From an uncultured Flavobacterium sp. (GTDB lineage: Bacteria > Bacteroidota > Bacteroidia > Flavobacteriales > Flavobacteriaceae), in the NCBI RefSeq assembly GCF_943913405.1, contig NZ_CALTYA010000018.1, positions 5,677-69,676 of the forward strand: 64,000 nucleotides of DNA, given 5' to 3'. Of the stretch, positions 53,191 through 61,931 are shown in pieces. How positions within the stretch are numbered: the stretch's first letter is position 1; the number at the start of each line of letters is the position of its first letter. Below the pieces are notes generated by a model that was given only the letters and a program-made list of their open reading frames with translations, had not been told where the DNA came from and searched no databases. The translations under genes were made by a program, and so were the position numbers.

Positions 53191-55184
53191 GACAATTCTA
53201 ATGTTATGGTGTTGTTTTTAATAATTGGCTGCCCTGCTTGAATTGATTGTTTTTTCACTTTTCCAACTCCGATTACTTTCACTTTCATCTTCAAGTTTTC
53301 GAAAAGCGCCACCGCATCCATTCCTGGCATTCCTTGAACATTCGGAACTTTTTCTGAAGAAACTAAATTGGAATATTTTCCGAAATTCGCTTCTTGCATT
53401 TTGCTCTTCCTGTCTAAATTTTTAATTTCATTCGTAGAAGGAACGTCTGTAAAAATCTTCTGTGCGATTCTTTTAAAAACCGGCCCAGAAACATCTCCTC
53501 CATAAAAACCTTTGCTCTTGCTTGGCTTGTGAATAATTACGATGCAAGAATATTTTGGGTTATCCGCTGGAAAATAACCTGCAAAAGAAGACGCATAATA
53601 CATCGCATCTGAATGTTTTCCTTTGGCATAATCCACTTGCGCCGTTCCTGTTTTTCCTGCCATTGAAAAATCTTTGGAGTATAATTTAGAACCTGTTCCT
53701 TTTTTTACTGTATTTTCCAAAATCTTTCTGACTTTTTTAACCGTTTCATCAGAACAGATTCTTGGATTAATCACTTCTTTATCGAACTTTTTAATCGTTT
53801 TATTCCACTCTTTAATTTCTTTTACGAAGATTGGTTTTACCATTTCTCCATCATTCGCAATCGCGTTATAAACAGTCAAAGTCTGCAATGGCGTCATCGA
53901 GACTCCATAACCAAAAGCCATCCACGGAAGCGAAGTTCCGTTCCATCTTTTTGTTTTCGGCTGTGGAATAAACGGAATTCCTTCTCCCTTAAATGGCAAT
54001 CCTAAAGATTTGTTTAATCCCATCGCATTAATTCGGTCAACGAATTGCTTTGGATTGTCTTTATAATTTTCATAAACCGCCTGAACCATGATTGTATTGG
54101 AAGACAATTCAAAACCTCGTGCCAAAGAAACTTTTCCGTACCCCCCTTTTTTTGAATCTCTTACATGGCGATTATGATACATTATATCACCACCACGACT
54201 GTCATATACTTTGCTCGTATCTACTTTATTATCATCAATCAAAGCAATCAAATCGATCAATTTGAACGTAGATCCTGGCTCGTGAGATTCGGCAACAGCA
54301 TAATTTATTGTCTCATAATAATTGCCATCATCACCAATTCCGAGATTTGAAATCGCTTTTACTTCTCCGGTTTTTGTTTCCATTACAACAACGCAACCAT
54401 GTTCTGCTTCATAATATTCCAACTGTTTCAGCAAAGCGTGGTGGGCAATATCTTGAATGTAAACGTCAATCGTCGAAATCACGTCATAACCGTCTTGCGG
54501 CTCCACTTGATTGTTGTCGCTGATTGGTTTCCATTGTCCTTTCGCAATTTTTTGTTTCAGAACTTTTCCGTCTTTTCCATTTAGATATTCTTCAAAAGCA
54601 CCTTCGATTCCTATTCTTGTCGGGTTTCCGTTTTCATCAAATCTTTCATAACCGATTGTTCTTTCGGCAATTTTTCCAATCGGATGCTCGCGAACTGTTT
54701 TTTGGTCTGAAATCAATCCTCCTTTATTTGTTCCTAAATTGAACAACGGAAAAGATTTCATTCGCATAAATTCAGTGTAGCTCAAACCTCTCGCAAGCAA
54801 TAAATACCTGTTCTTGTTGGCTCTTGCTTTTCTGAATTCGTTATAATAATGCGTGCTCGGCTTGTCTAATAAAATCGCGAGCGAATCTGCCAAAGCCTTT
54901 ATATTGTTGTCAAAATCTTCTTTTTTTGGAGCCACAGCGTCGAAACGAACGGTGTAATTTGGAATCGATGTTGCCAACAAACTTCCATCGGCAGAATACA
55001 CGTTTCCTTTATTTGCTGGAATCACAAAGTTTTTCACGGTTCTGTCTTGGGCTAATTTTCTGTAATAATCACCTTCAACCCACTGAATATTAGTCAGTTT
55101 TACTAAAATACCGACAGCCATTATCACGATCGCAAATGCCACCAGATAAATTCGATAAGAAATATTTTTTTCTTCTACTGCCAT
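53187..55184 (-). CDS. ftsI: Divisome transpeptidase (FtsI/PBP3) with PASTA domain
   Basis: Class B penicillin-binding protein that cross-links septal peptidoglycan. The 665-residue protein has one N-terminal membrane helix (about 12-30), a pedestal domain, and a transpeptidase domain with the active-site serine Ser305 in HEPGSTFKL, SSN in FELSSNTIMV and KTGTAQ near 515. The last 60 residues, from SEKVPNVQGMPGMDAVALF, form a PASTA domain. It overlaps ftsL by 10 bases and murE by 4. Confidence 0.95.
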   Translation of the reverse strand: MAVEEKNISYRIYLVAFAIVIMAVGILVKLTNIQWVEGDYYRKLAQDRTVKNFVIPANKGNVYSADGSLLATSIPNYTVRFDAVAPKKEDFDNNIKALADSLAILLDKPSTHYYNEFRKARANKNRYLLLARGLSYTEFMRMKSFPLFNLGTNKGGLISDQKTVREHPIGKIAERTIGYERFDENGNPTRIGIEGAFEEYLNGKDGKVLKQKIAKGQWKPISDNNQVEPQDGYDVISTIDVYIQDIAHHALLKQLEYYEAEHGCVVVMETKTGEVKAISNLGIGDDGNYYETINYAVAESHEPGSTFKLIDLIALIDDNKVDTSKVYDSRGGDIMYHNRHVRDSKKGGYGKVSLARGFELSSNTIMVQAVYENYKDNPKQFVDRINAMGLNKSLGLPFKGEGIPFIPQPKTKRWNGTSLPWMAFGYGVSMTPLQTLTVYNAIANDGEMVKPIFVKEIKEWNKTIKKFDKEVINPRICSDETVKKVRKILENTVKKGTGSKLYSKDFSMAGKTGTAQVDYAKGKHSDAMYYASSFAGYFPADNPKYSCIVIIHKPSKSKGFYGGDVSGPVFKRIAQKIFTDVPSTNEIKNLDRKSKMQEANFGKYSNLVSSEKVPNVQGMPGMDAVALFENLKMKVKVIGVGKVKKQSIQAGQPIIKNNTITLELS

Positions 55185-55522
55185 AATTTTTCAAAAAAAC
55201 CTTTTTCTCTTTCCTTTAAAACCTTGATTTTCTTTGGTGGAACTGACGACGGAAAAATCATTTTTTCTTCCATTTTTGTTGCAATCGTCGATTCCATTTT
55301 CAATTTCATTAATTCTGAACGTCTGTCCACAAATTCAGAACGAAGCTCTTTTACTTCTTTATCTAATTCTGTAATTCTGTATGTTTTTTGTTCGTAATTA
55401 TGAGAATTCGCAATCATAATCAAAGCCAAAACAATCAAGAAAATGATGAACTGCCAGTTTTTTGCCGCGTCATCATTAATCAGAAACTTTGCTTTTAATA
55501 TGCTGTAAACTCCACCTTTCAT
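55175..55522 (-). CDS. ftsL: FtsL-like cell division protein
   Basis: A 115-residue bitopic protein with one membrane helix at about 23-41 (WQFIIFLIVLALIMIANS) and a following coiled coil (about 48-80, ITELDKEVKELRSEFVDRR), the build of FtsL. Sequence likeness alone is weak for this family; the call rests on the position between rsmH and ftsI. It starts with MKGGVYSILKAKFL. An out-of-frame repeat-like gap of 66 bases separates it from rsmH. Confidence 0.85.
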   Translation of the reverse strand: MKGGVYSILKAKFLINDDAAKNWQFIIFLIVLALIMIANSHNYEQKTYRITELDKEVKELRSEFVDRRSELMKLKMESTIATKMEEKMIFPSSVPPKKIKVLKEREKGFFEKLWQ

Positions 55523-55588
55523 ATTCTTAGAATTGAGATTTTAGAAGTGAGAAGTGAGACATTTTGAGTCTTAAATCTCGTCTAAAGA

Positions 55589-56497
55589 CTAAACTTTTTC
55601 TGCGATTCTTAATTTTGCGCTTCTTGCTCTGTTGTTGATTCTGATTTCAGCATCATTTGGAACAATTAATTTCCCGATGGTTTTGAACGGAACCGAGAAA
55701 TTTCCAAAGAAATCACGTTCTGGTTCGCCTTCAAACATTCCGTTTTTAATGTATCTTTTTACCAATCTATCTTCTAAAGAATGGTAGGATATCACGCTTA
55801 ATCTTCCGCCTGGCTTTAAAATCTCTAGAGATTGTTCTAAAAATTCTTTTAAAACATCCATTTCTTGGTTTACCTCAATTCGGATGGCTTGATACATTTG
55901 AGCCAAAATCTTGTGGCTTTTATGCGCGGGCAGAAACCTTCCCAAAACTGTTTTTAACCGCTCTGTATTTTTGATTTCTTCAATTTCTCTTGCTTCCAAA
56001 ATCACTCTTGCAATTGCCGGTGCGTTTTTCAATTCACCGTAGTCATAAAAAACACGACGCAAATTCGCTTCGTCATATTCGTTTACAACTTTATAAGCGC
56101 TCAAGTCATTTTTCTGACTCATTCTCATATCCAATTCTGCGTCGAAACGAGTTGAAAAACCTCTTTCTGCCACGTCAAATTGGTGCGAAGAAACGCCCAA
56201 ATCAGCCAAAATTCCGTCAACGCTTTTCACATTATGGAATCTTAAAAATCTTTTGATGAATCTGAAGTTTTCATTAATTAATGTAAATCTCTCATCCTCT
56301 AAGGCGTTTGCCAAAGCATCTTCGTCTTGGTCAAAACCGAATAATCTTCCGTTTGGACCAAGTCGTTTTAAAATCTCTTTTGAATGACCGCCACCGCCGA
56401 AAGTCACATCCACATAAACTCCGTCTGGCTTGATATCCAAACCATCCACAGTTTCCTTTAACAAAACCGGATTATGATATTCCATTGTCGTCGTCAT
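55589..56497 (-). CDS. rsmH: 16S rRNA (cytosine-1402-N4)-methyltransferase RsmH
   Basis: SAM-dependent methyltransferase acting on C1402 of 16S rRNA. The 302-residue protein shows MEYHNPVLLKETVDGL, VYVDVTFGGGGHSKEIL (SAM site), FGFDQDEDAL, DGILADLGVSSHQFD and the C-terminal GGRLSVISYHSLEDR. Length is normal. Its start overlaps mraZ by 26 bases; the ATG begins MTTTMEYHN. Confidence 0.97.
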   Translation of the reverse strand: MTTTMEYHNPVLLKETVDGLDIKPDGVYVDVTFGGGGHSKEILKRLGPNGRLFGFDQDEDALANALEDERFTLINENFRFIKRFLRFHNVKSVDGILADLGVSSHQFDVAERGFSTRFDAELDMRMSQKNDLSAYKVVNEYDEANLRRVFYDYGELKNAPAIARVILEAREIEEIKNTERLKTVLGRFLPAHKSHKILAQMYQAIRIEVNQEMDVLKEFLEQSLEILKPGGRLSVISYHSLEDRLVKRYIKNGMFEGEPERDFFGNFSVPFKTIGKLIVPNDAEIRINNRARSAKLRIAEKV

Positions 56498-56945
56498 TTA
56501 TATTTCCCATTACGTCTTCCGCCAAATCTGCAAAATCCATATCATCTCCAGAAATTGATTTTTCATACAAATCTTTATCCCAGATTTCAACGATATTTAC
56601 AGCCGAAGACAACACTAAATCTTTTGAAATGTTTCCGAAAGTCACTAAATCCTTCGGAATCAAAAGTCGTCCCAAATTGTCAATTTCTACCACTTTTACA
56701 CCAGCCGTAAATCTTCTGATGAAATCGTTATTTTTCTTTACAAATCGGTTTAACTTATTGATTTTCTGCATCATTAAATTCCATTCTGACATTGGATATA
56801 ATTCTAAACAAGGCTGAAAAACCGAACGTTTCAATACAAAACCATCGTTCAATGAATCGGTCAATTGCTTCTTCAAAGGAGCTGGCAAAAGCACTCTCCC
56901 TTTAGCATCGACCTTACATTCATATGTTCCAATGATGGTATTCAA
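56472..56945 (-). CDS. mraZ: Division/cell wall cluster transcriptional repressor MraZ
   Basis: DNA-binding protein that represses the dcw operon it heads. The 157-residue protein has two AbrB-like repeats: TYECKVDAKGRVLLPAPLKKQL at 7-28 and KVVEIDNLGRLLIPKDLV about 83-100 residues in. The start is TTG at 56945, because an in-frame TAA lies directly before it. Just upstream are a TAnnTTTG box and four GTGGT boxes, the likely binding sites of MraZ itself. Confidence 0.94.
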   Translation of the reverse strand: MNTIIGTYECKVDAKGRVLLPAPLKKQLTDSLNDGFVLKRSVFQPCLELYPMSEWNLMMQKINKLNRFVKKNNDFIRRFTAGVKVVEIDNLGRLLIPKDLVTFGNISKDLVLSSAVNIVEIWDKDLYEKSISGDDMDFADLAEDVMGNINDDDNGIS

Positions 56946-56972
56946 TTAGTTACGTTTTTTAATGATTCATAG

Positions 56973-56980
56973 CAAATGTA
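56973..56980 (-). promoter_or_regulatory. mraZ/dcw -7 box
   Basis: TACATTTG on the minus strand matches TAnnTTTG, 28 bases before the TTG start of mraZ. Confidence 0.7.
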
Positions 56981-56991
56981 GAAAAATATTT

Positions 56992-57037
56992 ACCACAAAT
57001 TACCACAATTTACCACTTTGTTGATAAGTTTTACCAC
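56992..57037 (-). promoter_or_regulatory. Probable MraZ operator, four GTGGT boxes
   Basis: On the minus strand GTGGT occurs at 57033-57037, 57012-57016, 57002-57006 and 56992-56996. The last three have an exact 10-base period (GTGGTAAWWW units) and the fourth lies 21 bases, or two turns, away. E. coli MraZ binds TGGGN repeats at 10-base spacing in the same place relative to mraZ. The array ends 11 bases before the -7 box and so covers the -33 region. Confidence 0.7.
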
Positions 57038-57339
57038 TTTAGACTAAAAACAGATAATTCGTAGTTTGTCAGAAGGTTATGGATTATTAAGGATATTTTA
57101 AGGAAAATTAACTTTAGTCAAAAATTCAGCAAGAGATTTATGAAAAATGCTAAATATTTTAAATATTTCAGAAAACTAATATGATTCAATTTCAATCAAA
57201 GCAATTGATTAGTAGTATTTTACAATTTTAAAAAACTTAAAATTATTTTTTTGATGAATTGCCTTACATATGCAAGAATTTCATATAAAATTTAAAAGTA
57301 ATTTATCTACCCAAAAATTCGTTTTTATTGATAAAATCA

Positions 57340-57347
57340 TATATTTG
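57340..57347 (+). promoter_or_regulatory. -7 box for the alpha/beta hydrolase gene
   Basis: TATATTTG matches TAnnTTTG, 42 bases before the ATG. Confidence 0.55.
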
Positions 57348-57389
57348 TGTTCCCTAGATTTCAGGGATTGAAAATGCCTAAAACAACCA

Positions 57390-58151
57390 ATGGAAGATTT
57401 AAAAAAAGAAGGAAAATATAAATATTTTGAGGCCGGAGAAGGCACGCCAATCATAATCCTTCACGGATTAATGGGAGGCTTGAGTAATTTTGGAGGCGTT
57501 GCTGAATATTTTCCAAAACATGGATACAAAGTTGTTATTCCTGAATTGCCGATTTACACGCAAAATATCTTAAAAACCAACGTAAAAGCTTTTGCAAAAT
57601 ATGTTAAGGATTTTATCACCTATAAAGGTTTTGACCGTGTAATTTTATTGGGAAATTCACTTGGCGGACACATTGCTTTGTACCATACAAAAATGTATCC
57701 TGAGAAAATGCTTGGACTTATAATCACAGGAAGTTCAGGACTTTACGAAAGCGCAATGGGCGACAGCTACCCAAGACGTGGCGACTATGACTATATCCAG
57801 AAAAAAGCGGAAGATGTTTTTTATGACCCGAAAATCGCTACGAAAGAAATCGTTGATGAAGTGTATGCGATGGCAAATGACAGAATCAAATTGATCAAAA
57901 CTTTGACCATTGCCAAAAGCGCCATCCGACACAACATGGCGAAAGATTTGCCAAAAATGCACGTTCCGACTTGTATCATTTGGGGGAAAAACGACAAAGT
58001 TACACCGCCAGAAGTTGCTGAAGAATTTGACCAATTATTACCAAATTCCTCTTTATATTGGATTGACAATTGTGGTCACGCTGCGATGATGGAACATCCG
58101 GATGAGTTTAATAAGTTGATGCACGAATGGCTTGAGAAGACTCATTTATAG
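57390..58151 (+). CDS. Alpha/beta-fold hydrolase
   Basis: A 253-residue cytosolic hydrolase of unknown substrate. The fold is clear from the oxyanion region IIILHGLMGG at 21-30, the nucleophile elbow LGNSLGG with Ser90, and the likely acid and base Asp202 (WGKNDKVTPP) and His230 (CGHAAMM). No signal peptide or lid domain is prominent. Related proteins are often annotated as 2-hydroxy-6-oxo-dienoate hydrolases or esterases, but that specificity cannot be supported here. It has its own promoter and terminator. Confidence 0.9.
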   Translation: MEDLKKEGKYKYFEAGEGTPIIILHGLMGGLSNFGGVAEYFPKHGYKVVIPELPIYTQNILKTNVKAFAKYVKDFITYKGFDRVILLGNSLGGHIALYHTKMYPEKMLGLIITGSSGLYESAMGDSYPRRGDYDYIQKKAEDVFYDPKIATKEIVDEVYAMANDRIKLIKTLTIAKSAIRHNMAKDLPKMHVPTCIIWGKNDKVTPPEVAEEFDQLLPNSSLYWIDNCGHAAMMEHPDEFNKLMHEWLEKTHL

Positions 58152-58168
58152 AATAAATAAAATAATTT

Positions 58169-58218
58169 TAACCGCTGATTTAAAGAATAATTTCTAAAAT
58201 CAGCGGTTATTTTTTTTG
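58169..58218 (+). terminator. Terminator after the hydrolase gene
   Basis: TAACCGCTGATTT pairs with AAATCAGCGGTTA, followed by eight T. Confidence 0.9.
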
Positions 58219-58220
58219 AT

Positions 58221-58228
58221 TACCTTTG
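58221..58228 (+). promoter_or_regulatory. engB -7 box
   Basis: TACCTTTG matches TAnnTTTG, 19 bases before the ATG and directly after the preceding terminator. Confidence 0.6.
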
Positions 58229-58247
58229 CAGAAATCGAATATCCGTT

Positions 58248-58868
58248 ATGAAAATCAATACCGCCGAATTTGTTATCAGTAATTCAGAAGTTGCCAAATG
58301 CCCGACTGAGCGTTTGCCAGAATATGCTTTTATTGGACGCTCAAATGTTGGAAAATCTTCTTTAATCAATATGCTGACCAATCATAAGAGTTTGGCAAAA
58401 ACTTCAGGAAGACCTGGAAAGACACAGCTTATTAATCACTTTAAGATTAACAACAATTGGTTTTTAGTCGATTTGCCAGGATATGGTTACGCGAGAGTTT
58501 CAAAGAAAACCAAAGAAGTTTTTCAGAAATTCATCACTGATTATTTCGAAAAAAGAGAGCAGTTGGTTTGCGCTTTTGTATTGATTGATATTCGTTTAGA
58601 AGCCCAAGCCATTGATTTGGAATTCATTACTTATTTAGGAGAATATGAAGTTCCGTTTTGTATTATTTTCACGAAAGCGGATAAGATCAGCAAAACCAAA
58701 ATCGATTCCCATATTGCTGCTTACAAGAAAAAATTGCTTGCTAATAACTGGGAAGAAATGCCTCCTTATTTTGTAACTTCATCGACGGAAGGAACTGGAA
58801 AAGATTCAGTTTTAGGCTACATTGATGAAATAAACGAAGAAGTTTTTAAAGACTTGAATAGCTTTTAA
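58248..58868 (+). CDS. engB: Ribosome biogenesis GTPase EngB (YihA/YsxC)
   Basis: Essential GTPase for 50S subunit assembly. The 206-residue protein has G1 GRSNVGKSSLI at 30-40, the switch region TSGRPGKTQLINHF, G3 DLPGYGYARV with the family's PGYG, G4 FTKADK and G5 TSSTEGTG. Length is normal. It is monocistronic and convergent with gldC. Confidence 0.95.
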   Translation: MKINTAEFVISNSEVAKCPTERLPEYAFIGRSNVGKSSLINMLTNHKSLAKTSGRPGKTQLINHFKINNNWFLVDLPGYGYARVSKKTKEVFQKFITDYFEKREQLVCAFVLIDIRLEAQAIDLEFITYLGEYEVPFCIIFTKADKISKTKIDSHIAAYKKKLLANNWEEMPPYFVTSSTEGTGKDSVLGYIDEINEEVFKDLNSF

Positions 58869-58929
58869 TTTTTCCTACCGCAGATTCACAGATTTAAAAC
58901 AATTTGAAATTTGTAGCAAAAAAAACATA

Positions 58930-58968
58930 AAAAAAATCCCGAATTCAATTTTGAGTCCGGGATTTTTT
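58930..58968. terminator. Bidirectional terminator engB/gldC
   Basis: AAAAATCCCGAATTCAA pairs with TTGAGTCCGGGATTTTT; A and T runs on the two sides serve both convergent genes. Confidence 0.85.
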
Positions 58969-58983
58969 ATTTTTAATCTGAAA

Positions 58984-59325
58984 TTATTCTGCTTTTTTCA
59001 ATTCCATTTTTTCTGCAAAATAATCACAGAAATCTTTCATCGTGTCGGCCATTTTCTCGTCGTCTGTTGCTCTTTGGAAGGTATCTGCCATCGCAACTAA
59101 ACTTTGGTGAAAGAATTTTTTCATCTCGTCAACAGGCATATCTTTTGTCCAAAGGTCGATTCTCATTGTTTCCTGAACATTGCTGTCCCAAAAAGAAAGC
59201 ATCATCGCTTTTGATTCTTCTTGAACAACGCCTCCGTCTTGTGCTGCCCAAAATAATTTTTCTGGAACGCGGTTATCGTCTAATTCAACTGTGATTTTTA
59301 TCTCGGAAGTTATTTTTTTTGACAT
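58984..59325 (-). CDS. gldC: Gliding motility protein GldC
   Basis: A 113-residue soluble protein identified by size, sequence (SKKITSEIKITVELDDNRVPEKL-type start, WTKDMPVDEMKKFFHQSLVAMADTFQRAT) and its place directly after gldB. In Flavobacterium johnsoniae gldC helps gliding but is not required. Its ATG overlaps the gldB stop in TAATG, so the two are coupled. No enzymatic motif is visible. Confidence 0.92.
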   Translation of the reverse strand: MSKKITSEIKITVELDDNRVPEKLFWAAQDGGVVQEESKAMMLSFWDSNVQETMRIDLWTKDMPVDEMKKFFHQSLVAMADTFQRATDDEKMADTMKDFCDYFAEKMELKKAE

Positions 59326-60284
59326 TACTTTTTAGGTTTGTATTTACTATTATCGAAAATTTCTTTTGCATCCGTTTGCAATAATTGCTGCAAAGATACA
59401 TCATTGTTTTTCATATACGAACGAACAATTTGCCATCCGATCCACATTCCGATTTTCCCTGGCGACTCATTGTCGATTTCCAAATAAAATTTTGAAAATG
59501 GCGCCGGATTAATAAACCTTCCCGGCAATTTTGGATCAGAGTCGTATAATAAGTTTTCATCCACAAAATACCTCCAGATGTAACCTTCATTTTCTTGACT
59601 CCAAGTGATCTGTTTTGGCGTATATCCGATCTTTTCAGCATCTGAAACTTGAGGAATCAGCACATCTTTTAGATATAATTCTTTTCCGAAATAAATCATT
59701 TGAGACAATAAAGTTCTGTCTTTTGGAGGCGGAATTTTTCGCAATGCAAAATCAGAAACCACATCAGGAAGCAGTTGCGACTTTTCAAAACTTGTACGCT
59801 GATATTCTGGAAAACCTTCATAAAAGCGGTGATCTTTGCCTAAATAAACATCCAAAGAAATCAGCAATAAACTGTCTGCATAAATTACTTTGCTATCAGT
59901 GTCAACTTCAGAAATAAGCGTGATAACTTTTGGCAATTTCGTCAGCGGAAAATAAAATTTTATATGACGGAAAAGCTCTTCCAATTCTGTTCTTTCAGAC
60001 TGAAAATCGCCGAATTGTTTTTGAACTTCTGCATGCAATTCTCTCAAAAGAGGATTTTTCATTTTATTCGTCCAAACCGTATCTTCATTTCCTGCTGGAA
60101 AAAAATAAGGATATTCCTTCTTTATCTTAGCAAGGTCTTGGACAGGGGTTTCATAGAATATTTTATCAAAACGCTCAACTTCAAGCTCTACCGGAACGTC
60201 CTCAATAGCTTTTTCGACCTTATCTTTTTTATCACAAGAAATAAAAAATACCAAAGTAATCAGGGCAAATGCGATTTTCTTCAT
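59325..60284 (-). CDS. gldB: Gliding motility lipoprotein GldB
   Basis: A 319-residue lipoprotein required for gliding in F. johnsoniae. The signal ends FFISC, with Cys17 lipidated. The mature part contains VERFDKIFYETP near 41, YPYFFPAGNEDTVW near 61, YVDENLLYDSDPKLPGRFINPAPFSKFY-type segments and PGKIGMWIGWQIVRSYM near the end, which are characteristic of GldB. It heads a two-gene operon with gldC, and nadE is divergent upstream, as in F. johnsoniae. Confidence 0.94.
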   Translation of the reverse strand: MKKIAFALITLVFFISCDKKDKVEKAIEDVPVELEVERFDKIFYETPVQDLAKIKKEYPYFFPAGNEDTVWTNKMKNPLLRELHAEVQKQFGDFQSERTELEELFRHIKFYFPLTKLPKVITLISEVDTDSKVIYADSLLLISLDVYLGKDHRFYEGFPEYQRTSFEKSQLLPDVVSDFALRKIPPPKDRTLLSQMIYFGKELYLKDVLIPQVSDAEKIGYTPKQITWSQENEGYIWRYFVDENLLYDSDPKLPGRFINPAPFSKFYLEIDNESPGKIGMWIGWQIVRSYMKNNDVSLQQLLQTDAKEIFDNSKYKPKK

Positions 60285-60367
60285 TTAAATTTTGTGTTTT
60301 TTTTATACCAACAGATATTCTTTTATTAAAAAATGTTTTTTTAACTTTATCGGTTTAAATTAAAGTG

Positions 60368-60402
60368 CAAATATACACTTCAAGTTTCTTAAATTTTACA
60401 AA
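60368..60402 (-). promoter_or_regulatory. gldB promoter
   Basis: On the minus strand TTTG (60399-60402), a 23-base spacer and TATATTTG (60368-60375), a good match to the Bacteroidota consensus, about 84 bases before gldB. Confidence 0.55.
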
Positions 60403-60408
60403 AATAAG

Positions 60409-61215
60409 ATGCAAAATAACAATACTTTTCAAGCGGAAGAAATCAAGAATCATATTGTAAGCTGGTTGAAAAACTATGCTAATAACGCAAAAGTAAATGG
60501 TTTTGTTGTAGGAATTTCTGGTGGAGTTGATTCTGCTGTCACTTCAACTTTGTGCGCCATGACTGGACTTCCAACAATTTGTGTTGAAATGCCAATCCAT
60601 CAAGCCGAAAGTCACGTATCTAGAGGACGAGAACATATTGAGCAATTGAAAAAAAGATTTGCAAATGTGACCAATGTTGAAACTAATCTGACGTCAGTTT
60701 TTGAAATGTTTAAAAGCTTGGTTCCGGTTAGTGATGATGAGGCAAAATACAATCTTTCTCTAGCCAATACCAGAGCTCGATTGCGAATGACAACATTGTA
60801 TTATCATGCAGGAATTAACAACAGCATCGTTGCCGGAACAGGAAATAAAGTAGAAGATTTTGGCGTAGGTTTTTACACAAAATATGGAGACGGAGGTGTC
60901 GATGTGAGTCCGATTGCAGATTTGATGAAATCAGAAGTCTATAAATTAGCAGAACATTTTGAGGTTCCCAATTCTATCTTGAAAGCCGCGCCAACCGATG
61001 GTTTGTTTGGCGATGACAGAACAGATCAAGATCAGCTTGGAGCAAGTTATGACGAATTAGAATGGGCGATGCGCGCATCAGAAGATAAAAAAACAATAGA
61101 AAATTTTTCAGGAAGGCAAGCAGAAGTGTTTGCGATCTACCAAAAACTCAATAAAAACAATAGACACAAAATGGATCCGATACCGGTTTGCGAGATCCCA
61201 AACGAATTTAAATAA
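60409..61215 (+). CDS. nadE: NH3-dependent NAD+ synthetase
   Basis: Amidates deamido-NAD to NAD using ammonia. The 268-residue protein is only the synthetase domain, without an N-terminal glutaminase. The ATP pyrophosphatase P-loop is GISGGVDSAV at 35-44; NTRARLRMTTLYYHA and GTGNKVEDFGVGFYTKYGDGG, DVSPIADLMKSEVYKLA follow in the usual order. TDGLFGDDRTDQDQLG near 200 is the conserved substrate loop. Divergent from gldB. Confidence 0.95.
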   Translation: MQNNNTFQAEEIKNHIVSWLKNYANNAKVNGFVVGISGGVDSAVTSTLCAMTGLPTICVEMPIHQAESHVSRGREHIEQLKKRFANVTNVETNLTSVFEMFKSLVPVSDDEAKYNLSLANTRARLRMTTLYYHAGINNSIVAGTGNKVEDFGVGFYTKYGDGGVDVSPIADLMKSEVYKLAEHFEVPNSILKAAPTDGLFGDDRTDQDQLGASYDELEWAMRASEDKKTIENFSGRQAEVFAIYQKLNKNNRHKMDPIPVCEIPNEFK

Positions 61216-61301
61216 ATTTTATTATAATAAAAAATGCATTATTTCGAAATTTTAACTAAATTTACTATAGATTCGTCAGTTTAAAAATTAAAATCAACGC
61301 T

Positions 61302-61931
61302 ATGATAAAAGTTTGTTTAGCCGATAATCATCCAGTAGTACACTATGGAATAAAAGCTTTCCTAAAAGATAATTCCGAAATAAGTATAGTTGGACAGGCA
61401 GAAAATTATAATGATTTAGAAGAAATTCTTTCAAAAAAGACTGTGGACGTAATGGTTCTGGATTTAGATTTGGAAGGACTTTCCAGTATCAATATTGTAA
61501 AAAACCTTGTGAAGGAATATTCTTCTTCAAAAATTGTGATTTTCACTAATCTTTCTGAGCAAATTTATGCCCCTAATGCTTTAAAAGCGGGAGTTTCTGC
61601 TTATGTTCACAAAACTGCAAAACTTGATGCTCTTGCTTCGGCAATAGTAAAAGTTCACGGTGGTGCCATTGTTTTCAGTGATGTGGTAAAAAGAAATCTG
61701 GCTTTAATTGGCAAAAGAAACAAATCAGAAAGATTATACAGAAAACTTTCAACTCGCGAAATAGAAGTGCTTCGCTATTTGAGCGACGGGAAGAAAAATA
61801 AGGAAATCGCACAAATTCTTGACTTAAACGAAAAAACAGTGAGCACTTACAAACTAAGATTGCTTACAAAATTAAATGTAACCAACTTGGTTGATTTGGT
61901 AAATAAGGCAAAAACTTTGGATATCGTTTAA
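61302..61931 (+). CDS. NarL/LuxR-type response regulator
   Basis: A 209-residue regulator. The receiver domain (1-120) has the acidic pocket ADNH at 7-10, phospho-acceptor Asp54 in MVLDLDLEG, and the conserved Lys in YVHKTAKLD. The LuxR helix-turn-helix spans about 143-205 (LSTREIEVLRYLSDGKKNKEIAQIL, EKTVSTYKLRLLTKL). No histidine kinase is adjacent, so its partner is elsewhere. It converges on dnaG and the two stop codons overlap in the palindrome TTAA. Confidence 0.93.
   Translation: MIKVCLADNHPVVHYGIKAFLKDNSEISIVGQAENYNDLEEILSKKTVDVMVLDLDLEGLSSINIVKNLVKEYSSSKIVIFTNLSEQIYAPNALKAGVSAYVHKTAKLDALASAIVKVHGGAIVFSDVVKRNLALIGKRNKSERLYRKLSTREIEVLRYLSDGKKNKEIAQILDLNEKTVSTYKLRLLTKLNVTNLVDLVNKAKTLDIV

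Larger units (their letters stand above)
56946..57389. other. 444-base divergent gap, mraZ/hydrolase
   Basis: No credible gene. It holds the mraZ promoter (56973-56980), the GTGGT array (56992-57037) and a -7 box for the hydrolase (57340-57347). The middle, 57040-57330, is A/T-rich and I see nothing definite in it. Confidence 0.75.
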
